Of a stretch of DNA of 64,000 nucleotides, positions 57,506 through 64,000 are shown one piece after another. Numbering within the stretch: the stretch's first letter is position 1; each line of letters begins with the position of its first letter. The notes below the pieces were generated by a model, which was not told the DNA's origin, did not search any database, and was given only the letters and a program-made list of their open reading frames with translations. Source of the stretch: Gnomoniopsis sp. IMI 355080 (Eukaryota > Ascomycota > Sordariomycetes > Diaporthales > Gnomoniaceae); contig JAPEVC010000180.1 of the NCBI GenBank assembly GCA_027946555.1, positions 1 through 64,000 on the forward strand. The letters are read 5' to 3'. A program made the translations under genes and the position numbers.

Positions 57506-57960
57506 TTGTTCAAGTGGAAAGGGAGGGGGTGTGGACAAAAAAGGTCAAAAAGCAAAAAAGTTGCTGGAGGAGAAACAGCATCTTTCTGAGGACGATTTCC
57601 CCTTAGAGTATGCACTCAAATGTTGGAGTATGTTAGACAGGTACACTCAGTATAGCGTTGGGCCGGCGTAATGTTCAAAGAAAATCTGTTCCGGTGCATG
57701 CGAGATCAATTGAGCGTTTCCCCCTCCACCCCGACCGAATCTTGAACCGACAGTCCCGCCAACAAGCACAATGTGACCCATGGGCTACCAGGAGGCATGT
57801 ATGCTCATGCCTGAAAAGGGACTGCATGATCACATTACCTCTTAGCCTAGCAATGAAAGAAAACCACTGACCAAGGATAATTCGCAACACGAACACTGAT
57901 CATCACGTGTTGGGGTATCATAGAATGGAATGCTAAAAGCGCGTGCTCATCAGCCAGAAC
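57506..57960. other. Convergent gap between FUR1 and LIG4
   Basis: The 455 bp should hold both 3' UTRs. No other gene is visible. Confidence 0.5.
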
Positions 57961-60939
57961 TCAAATGGGCGCGTAGTCCTCTTCACTGACGCGCGTCTCT
58001 TCTGTCCAGCAATCATCGACCCATTGTTCCGACACGATTCGTGGAATCTTCAGTCTCTCTCGCTTGCTAATTTGCTTCCGAATTTCTGCAGCAAGCTTCC
58101 TCTCACCAGCCTTGTCGCCCCGGCTCACGATGACAACATGCGTAACCTCGTCGTCAAGATCCTCAGCCACTTGTCCGTTGCCGAAGCCGATATAACCCGA
58201 AAGCCTAGCCACCGTCAGATCGGACACGCCCTCTACCGGGGCAATATAGATGCGACACTTGCGGAACACATAGCTGCGTGAACGCGGGAGCTCGTGGCCA
58301 GATGCCTCGAGCTGGTCGTAGAAGGCTCCTGTATCAAAGCTAGCCGCGCCAGAGGCGTGTCGGCGATGGTCTTCTCTCATGCCATCGAATATCGCCCTCA
58401 ACTCCTCCACGTCCACATCACGATAGTAGCTATCGCCATATGGGTCCGTGTTCTGCTCAGCAAGGGCCACCATGTCGTCTGTAGCAAAAAAGAGATGGTC
58501 CTTTTCGAACGGCAAGAGGTATTTACTGTTGATGGCGTCGAAAATCCATTTGGGTGTGATGATGTTGATCCCCTCAAAATTCATGAGGGGGATAGTACGC
58601 GCAGTCTGTCTATCGGCAAGAGCAACGACGTCTCCATTTCGAACCCTAGCCGGCTGCTGCACAATCGTGCCACCATGTTCTCTAATGAGATTCTCCAACT
58701 CCTGCTTAGTTTTCTTCGGGTTCGCTGATGCACTAGGGACGTAGAATGCCATGCCCTGGAATAGCTTGGATATCCTTTCAATCACGTCCTTGAAATCCGC
58801 ATCCCCGGCTATAGCGAGTTCCGTTTTTTGGCGCTTGGTCTTCCGGCGCTTGCTTTCGATCTCCATGTCTTTCTTTGTTCTGACCTCTTCGTCGGCCCTA
58901 CTCTGGACTTCTTCCCAGCCGTCCATATCAAGAGCTCCGCTATCCCAAGATTTGTCACCTCGTATCCTTCGAAACCGCGGGAATCGTAAGGTCTGGCCAA
59001 CCCTGAAGCTGGTAGTCTTTTCAGCACTTGCTGCCTTGACCTCAATAACAAGTGAGTCTTTAGGATGAATCCAGACGTCTGGTCGCTCGTAATACCTGTC
59101 GCCGCCTGCCAGCTCCACGACCTTGCTAGCGGATTTGGGATTCCAAGGCATCCATTTACCTTCTGTGCGATGCTTTATGTCTGAATAGTCTTGAGCGGTG
59201 AGACCACCTCCGACTTTAAAGAAACTGTAGCATGTCTCTGGTCCAGCCAGCCCGGCATCGACATCAGCCTGGCGCGCCTTCAAACCACACAGGAAGCTCG
59301 AAATCATGTTGCCTCGCCGACCGGAGCCGTAGTAGCCACCAATGATAATGCAATCGAGGTTCTCACCAAACTCGGTCATATATTCGGGTTTGACCTTGAT
59401 CCATTTCGTATTTCGCTCGTTCAACCGGTAGGTCGAGTGCGGGTCCTTGATAACAAGACCTTCGGATGAGTTCTCGACAATCTCCCGCAGCATCGGCTCG
59501 ATATCGCCAGGGGATTTGGTAAGCTTGTACGGATGAATCTCGAATCGTCCTGGAACTTCCTTGGAGACGATCTTTTTTAGAGCCTTGCGGCGGGCCAAGA
59601 GGCTGTTCTTTGTCAGGTCATTACCATTGATATGCAGACAGTCAAAGACTCGGTAAAGAGGCCTCCAACCTTGCTGGTCTTCAGGGTTTTTCTGCGTGTT
59701 ACGGGCAGCAGTCTTGAGTGTGCCAAAGGCCAGCATCTTTTCCATAGTAGGATCCCAAGCAACCATTTCTCCGTCAAGTATGCAGCTCAGTACTCCATCG
59801 TTGAATACCCCAGTCAGAAATTTGGACAAAGCCGAGCCGTTATCCTCAAATGAGTCGCCATAGAGATATGTATATGCCTTGCCTTTGCGGGACCACCATC
59901 CCATCTTGTACCCACCAGGGGAGTCTTGATCGAGCATGATGTGCAGCTGCATCCGCTCACCATCAAGCTTTTCCTCGATTAAAAACTGTGGATCATCGTC
60001 AGGCAGGCCAAGCTTCTCCACCATCCTATCAAAAGAGGTCACCATGGAGTAGCCAGCAAGCTGGGGTTGAAAGCATTGCATGAGGCAGAGATTAATCTTG
60101 TCGCCATCGAGCTGGATTTTTTCGCTCCATAGCTCCCAGCAAACGTGCCTCAGACTTGAAGAGACGTTGAATAGCTTTGATCCATCTTTATGCCAGCGGT
60201 CCAACAGGGTCCTCTCGGTGGCGCCAATCTTCATCTGTTTCAGCACCATGCGGATGAGCCATTGCATTTCCTCGGGATTCATATGGTTATAGAATTCACG
60301 GAAGATGGGTATCTGTTCCTTTTCGCCATGAGCAGCAGCCAGCTGATCCAAGAGTTGGTTTACTCGGCCGATGCGCATCTCGCCAGGGGTGGTCTTGAGA
60401 GGGCGTTTTTCAAGGGCCTCGAAGCAACGGACAGCAAAGTCGCCAGAACTGCTGGATGATTTGCCGGGGGTCTTCCAGTTGACGAGACTCAAGCCATCAA
60501 CTGACCTTGGGGATATGCCCATGAGGTTGATGAGGATATGTGCGATTGTCTGCTCCTTGAGGCCGTACACGCCACGCTCGCGGTCTTTGTCCGGCAGAAT
60601 GAGCCGCATTGCCGGGTAAATGTCGTCACCAACTTCGTTACGCCATTTCGAAAAGAAGCGCTCAATGATGATGCGGCGTTGCTCGGTAGGCGAAATATTG
60701 GACGCAGCACGGCGAGCCTTGGCGGCAGCACTGGCTGGGATGGGCTTGGTAAGGGGGTTGAAAAGGCCGGTGATGAGGTCGTAAAAGGGTAGAGTCAGGG
60801 AGTGGTTGCGCGGCCGGTTGGGATACTGTTCAGTGAGTTCATCGAGAGTCTGGGCGCCGTTGGCGTACATGATGGTATCCTCATCTTTGGCAGACGCACT
60901 CGGCGACCGTGGTGGTCTCTTCACAGTACTGGAAGCCAT
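57961..60939 (-). CDS. LIG4: DNA ligase IV (non-homologous end joining)
   Basis: Lig4 seals double-strand breaks in non-homologous end joining with Lif1/XRCC4 and acts in the nucleus. A single exon of 992 residues, which matches fungal Lig4. The N-terminal DNA-binding domain contains TLPFYDLITGLFNPLT and ERFFSKWRNEVGDDIYPAMR. The adenylated lysine is K324 in the EEKLDGERMQ motif. Further nucleotidyltransferase motifs follow, including CILDGEMVAWD and EGLVIKDPHSTYRLNERN, then GGYYGSGRRGNMISSFLCG and the oligonucleotide-binding fold to about residue 640. Two BRCT domains end the protein, one starting near FQGMAFYVPSASANPKKT and the other near YVFRKCRIYIAPVEG, separated by the linker that binds Lif1. 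The ATG at 60939 is the only sensible start. The gene is divergent from the HAM1-like gene. Fungal Lig1 lacks the BRCT domains. Confidence 0.96.
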   Translation of the reverse strand: MASSTVKRPPRSPSASAKDEDTIMYANGAQTLDELTEQYPNRPRNHSLTLPFYDLITGLFNPLTKPIPASAAAKARRAASNISPTEQRRIIIERFFSKWRNEVGDDIYPAMRLILPDKDRERGVYGLKEQTIAHILINLMGISPRSVDGLSLVNWKTPGKSSSSSGDFAVRCFEALEKRPLKTTPGEMRIGRVNQLLDQLAAAHGEKEQIPIFREFYNHMNPEEMQWLIRMVLKQMKIGATERTLLDRWHKDGSKLFNVSSSLRHVCWELWSEKIQLDGDKINLCLMQCFQPQLAGYSMVTSFDRMVEKLGLPDDDPQFLIEEKLDGERMQLHIMLDQDSPGGYKMGWWSRKGKAYTYLYGDSFEDNGSALSKFLTGVFNDGVLSCILDGEMVAWDPTMEKMLAFGTLKTAARNTQKNPEDQQGWRPLYRVFDCLHINGNDLTKNSLLARRKALKKIVSKEVPGRFEIHPYKLTKSPGDIEPMLREIVENSSEGLVIKDPHSTYRLNERNTKWIKVKPEYMTEFGENLDCIIIGGYYGSGRRGNMISSFLCGLKARQADVDAGLAGPETCYSFFKVGGGLTAQDYSDIKHRTEGKWMPWNPKSASKVVELAGGDRYYERPDVWIHPKDSLVIEVKAASAEKTTSFRVGQTLRFPRFRRIRGDKSWDSGALDMDGWEEVQSRADEEVRTKKDMEIESKRRKTKRQKTELAIAGDADFKDVIERISKLFQGMAFYVPSASANPKKTKQELENLIREHGGTIVQQPARVRNGDVVALADRQTARTIPLMNFEGINIITPKWIFDAINSKYLLPFEKDHLFFATDDMVALAEQNTDPYGDSYYRDVDVEELRAIFDGMREDHRRHASGAASFDTGAFYDQLEASGHELPRSRSYVFRKCRIYIAPVEGVSDLTVARLSGYIGFGNGQVAEDLDDEVTHVVIVSRGDKAGERKLAAEIRKQISKRERLKIPRIVSEQWVDDCWTEETRVSEEDYAPI

Positions 60940-62667
60940 GGTGCAGGATGCCTCGACACTATCATGAGTGATGATTCCTCACAGATGGATCAGTACAGGA
61001 GGGTGACGAACATCATCTACCGGGCGTGTAGAGGAGGAGATGAGGATGGCAGAGTGAAAGGCAGCAGTTAAGCAATCGAATACGCGTGCACGACCTTCGC
61101 GTGGGCACATTGCTGACTGTTGCCTGGTGTTTGCCTCGCGCTTTACCCACGCTGTCACCTGAGCTTACTGGCTTACTACAAGTAGGCGGGTAGGGGTCCT
61201 GGGGGTTCGCAAAGGCGTCCAATGGCTGGCTACCTAAGTATATACAGTACCTACCTGTTGGTACCTAACTGGTATGCAATTACAAGCCATTGCAAGTAAT
61301 TCAGGAACTGAAGTCAATTCTAAATCTCCAGGCTCTGGGTAATATAATGAAAATTCACCAGGTATGGTATGACACGCATGGTTTTCGATCTTGCTTAGTC
61401 ATACGCACCCCTTCTGCTCGATTTCGAGACTAAATACTGTGGTATGTCATAGGAACCATCCGGATGAACTGGACGCACCTACTAAAGGAATAGTTTGACA
61501 CCTAGGTCTACACAAGGAGAAACCGACCATGGAACGTTTTTGTATGACCTCATATGCGCGGGACAACGCCTTGTCCAAGGTCTGGGGGGTGTTGTGTGCC
61601 GTGTGGCGTGTGTACCTGGAGCCAACGCTCCGTGCTCATATCAATATGTCTGAAGTCCCCATCAAGGGCAGGCGGCAAAAGGAAATTGGTCCCGAATTGA
61701 TGAGACTGATAGTTCCCGGATCATTTTTCAGTTTCGTGCTTCGCCAGCGCAGTCATAGACTGCTAACCTGCTTTGTATTGGTGACTTGGACCGCGGAGAG
61801 CTGAAAAAGAAGTTCAAGGAAGTATTGCAGTCAGTGGCGGATGGGGTGCAGGGGTCGAGGTAGCACATCTTCATTTGCGTCCTTGTTCATTGATGTTGCT
61901 TTCGTCAAGCAGCAGTGATCAGCTTGTGTTCCCCAGCCATTGGCTCTAGTTCACTGCAGCCCGGCAGCAGACCGTACGCAATACACTCTTGTCTCATACC
62001 GTTTGCTGGAGCGATCCAATGGCTTCATGCCTAGGTCCCCAGGTAGTACCTACAAGCTAGGTAGGTTGGGGAGCTCGCCCTTGCAGAATGCGAATTGGAA
62101 CCAAAAAAGCTCCGACCCATGTAACCCTCCGAGTACTCCACCAGAACCGGTATCCATCACCGCCTCGATCCAGAGTATGATGGGTTGGAGTCCTCAAAGT
62201 ATCGATGCCACTTGTTCGAATGTGCCCTGATTTCCCTTTCCACTGTTCACGGCCCATTCAAATCGGCTGGGAAATTGCCTGCGTCATCCCTCGCGATCGT
62301 GGTGATTGATTGAGATTAGTCGATTCGTAGGCGCTGGAATTTAGAGCTAGGTACCTAGGCTAGTTGGTGTGTTCGTTCGTCGATATGACGTAGTCTCGCA
62401 GTCTTGCAGTCTCGAATAGCTTGCTTGTTTGGTCCTCGCGTACTTCCTGCTATAAGACGCTCCTGGAATTTGAATCTGCCTACCTCCGTTGTTTTTTTTT
62501 CCCCTTCCTTCTGTTACTTGCCCATCCTGATACCCCCGATACCCCCTTTCTAATCCAACATAGTAATACTCGATACCCATCCAATTGGAACATTTGCATC
62601 GACTTTTTCCCATCCACACCCCTTTCTCGTTGTCATTCCCACTTTACACCATAGCAATTCAATCATC
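60940..62667. promoter_or_regulatory. Divergent LIG4/HAM1-like promoter region
   Basis: The 1.7 kb between head-to-head genes. It has clusters of TACCTA/TAGGTA words (about 61230-61275, 62035-62070, 62338-62365). A short ATG frame at 61529 in a good Kozak-like context reads 91 codons, and in another frame a Lys-rich 20-residue tail ends at 61863; neither is recognised. The last about 170 bases are pyrimidine-rich and fit a leader for the gene at 62668. Confidence 0.45.
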
Positions 62668-64000
62668 ATGTCTGCCCGGGTGAACAGACCCACCGACCTG
62701 AAGCAGAAGGAGGCCGATGTCAACAGGAAGCTCCAGGTCTACGGCATCATCAGCGCCTTTCAGCAGGGCAAGGCTCCCTCGGTAGGCAGGAGTCATCTTC
62801 CTTGCGCCTCAAGCGTGGTCCACTAACAATGTTCTTGTAGAACGACCAAATCGATGTGGCCTTGAACAGCTTCCTTGCCACCCGGGCGCTCTCGAAGCCT
62901 TCCGAAAAGCTGTCTCCCGAGGGCAAATCTTTGGTGGCCGATGTTCGCGAGGTAGTCACTCAGGCCAAGAAGCTGCTCTTGTCCAAGAACCAGGGCAATT
63001 TGCTTCAGGATTTCATTTGGCAAACACAGCAATTCGACCCCAAGGCTGTCAACACGCCCGGCGTTCCGGTCGACAAGGACACGGCCAAGCAGCATGGTGA
63101 CAAGGCTCTGCAGGGGCTCCGCACCCTTGGGACTCTGATCATCACCAATGGCCAGTTCCGCAAGCTTCGTACGTACAGGTGATATCAGTAGGCGCATACG
63201 GAAAAGATGCTAACACATTCTAGTGAGCGATGCTACTGTTCTCCTCCGTGATATGGCTGGTGATGCTGCTACCAACGCCGCCACCAAGGTCCGCCCTGAT
63301 CAGGAGAAGCTGGCCCAAATTGATCGTCCCGCCGAGGACAACACCTGGCACGACGCCCCCAATTTGTCCAAGGACAATCTGAAGCAGCAACTTCAGAGCA
63401 CTTATAAGAGCAACGCCCAGGGCAACGATCCCTCAAGCGACGCCAATGATGTCGCCGAGAATGCGAGGCTGGCTGCTCAACAAGGGTCTGGCTCGACTGC
63501 CGGCCCTGGGGGACTCGATGTCAATGCTGGCGTCGACGCTGCGAAGCAGTCTGCTCAGGCAAAGACTGGCGTGACTTCTGAAGATACACAGGAGGCCAAA
63601 GCCGCCGCCAAACAGCGTGCTGCGGAGTATCGCGCCAAGACGCGGGAGTACCTCAGGAAGAAGATGCCCGAGGAGCGTCGCGACCAGACCATTTGGCGAC
63701 TGAAGAAGATGATCATTGAGTGCCAGTCGCACCCCGACTACAACGAGGCGATTACTACCCTCTTGGACCTTGCCGAACAATATGGCAAGCATGCCAACTC
63801 ACTCACCCAGGGTGGTACCGGCACTGTCAAGGACGCTAGGTCCTCGTTGGCCCAGGCCGAAGCTGATCTCAAGACTCTTATCGAGCGTTTTGCCAACGGC
63901 ACCAGCAGCGACGATCTTTGGGATGCCGTCAGCCAGATCTATGCTGACGCCGACAAAGACCCCGAATTGAAGGACTGGTTCAAGGCCATGGATAAGTATA
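62668..64000 (+). CDS. HAM1-like N-terminal-domain protein, 5' part (runs off the window)
   Basis: A conserved fungal family whose members carry a HAM-1-like N-terminal domain and, further on, a lipid-binding BPI-like fold. Its biochemical role is not settled. Three exons are visible (62668-62781, 62841-63168, 63224 to the edge), about 406 codons, and the 3' end lies outside. The N-terminus MSARVNRPTDLKQKEADVNR leads into LQVYGIISAFQQGKAPS and, across the first intron, NDQIDVALNSFL. Next are the family strings LLSKNQGNLLQDFIWQT, LRTLGTLIITNGQFRKL and DMAGDAATNAATKVRP. A disordered, Asn/Ala-rich linker follows, then a helical segment (EYLRKKMPEERRDQTIWRL). Intron 2 has the textbook GCTAAC branch site and ends TAG. 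The gene is oriented away from LIG4. Confidence 0.88.

Overview
The window is nuclear DNA of a filamentous ascomycete (Pezizomycotina, most likely Sordariomycetes). The genes are monocistronic and lie on both strands. Most are split by short introns (about 50-210 bp) with GTAAGT/GTGAGT/GTACGT-like donors, CTAAC/CTGAC-like branch sites and AG acceptors. The products are conserved eukaryotic housekeeping proteins whose closest remembered relatives are fungal. I saw no transposase, reverse transcriptase, CRISPR array, rRNA gene or convincing tRNA gene, and no secondary-metabolite cluster. All exon joins were worked out by eye from reading phase, splice motifs and family conservation. They are models without transcript support.

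Layout, left to right. 0.3-10 kb: cardiolipin synthase CRD1 (+), mitochondrial tRNA-modification enzyme MTO1 (-), the Sec1/Munc18 protein VPS45 (-), and the ERMES subunit MMM1 (+). Three of these four act in or on mitochondria. 10.5-20 kb: an unrecognised 56-residue membrane microprotein (-), CAAX protease RCE1 (-), the ankyrin-DHHC palmitoyltransferase AKR1 (-), SRP receptor beta subunit SRP102 (+) and cystathionine beta-synthase (-). 21-33 kb: a proline-rich protein with an Edc1/PNRC-like decapping motif (-), RING-box protein RBX1/HRT1 (+), signal peptidase subunit SPC1 (-), a CorA-type Mg2+ transporter (+) and a long disordered protein with a CRIB-like motif (-).

A 10.4-kb stretch (33.2-43.6 kb) holds no gene I can support. 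It ends at the gene for the centromeric histone H3 variant CENP-A (-). After it come a Derlin (+), acireductone dioxygenase ADI1 (-), a short-chain dehydrogenase (+), the Golgi GDP-mannose transporter (+), the MBOAT lysophospholipid acyltransferase ALE1/LPT1 (+), uracil phosphoribosyltransferase FUR1 (+), DNA ligase IV (-), and the 5' part of a HAM1-like-domain gene (+) that runs off the right edge.

The genes do not form a pathway cluster. Recurrent themes are the secretory/ER system (SRP102, SPC1, Derlin, GDP-mannose transporter, RCE1, AKR1, VPS45), mitochondrial and phospholipid biology (CRD1, MTO1, MMM1, ALE1), sulfur amino acids (CBS, ADI1) and chromosome maintenance (CENP-A, LIG4). Neighbours often diverge from shared promoters (VPS45/MMM1, AKR1/SRP102, the Edc1-like gene/RBX1, SPC1/CorA, CENP-A/Derlin, ADI1/SDR, LIG4/HAM1-like). 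I found no clear new multi-gene system. The items most worth a second look are the microprotein, the Edc1-like and CRIB-like proteins, the gene-poor block beside CENP-A, and the tiny first exons of ALE1 and MMM1.
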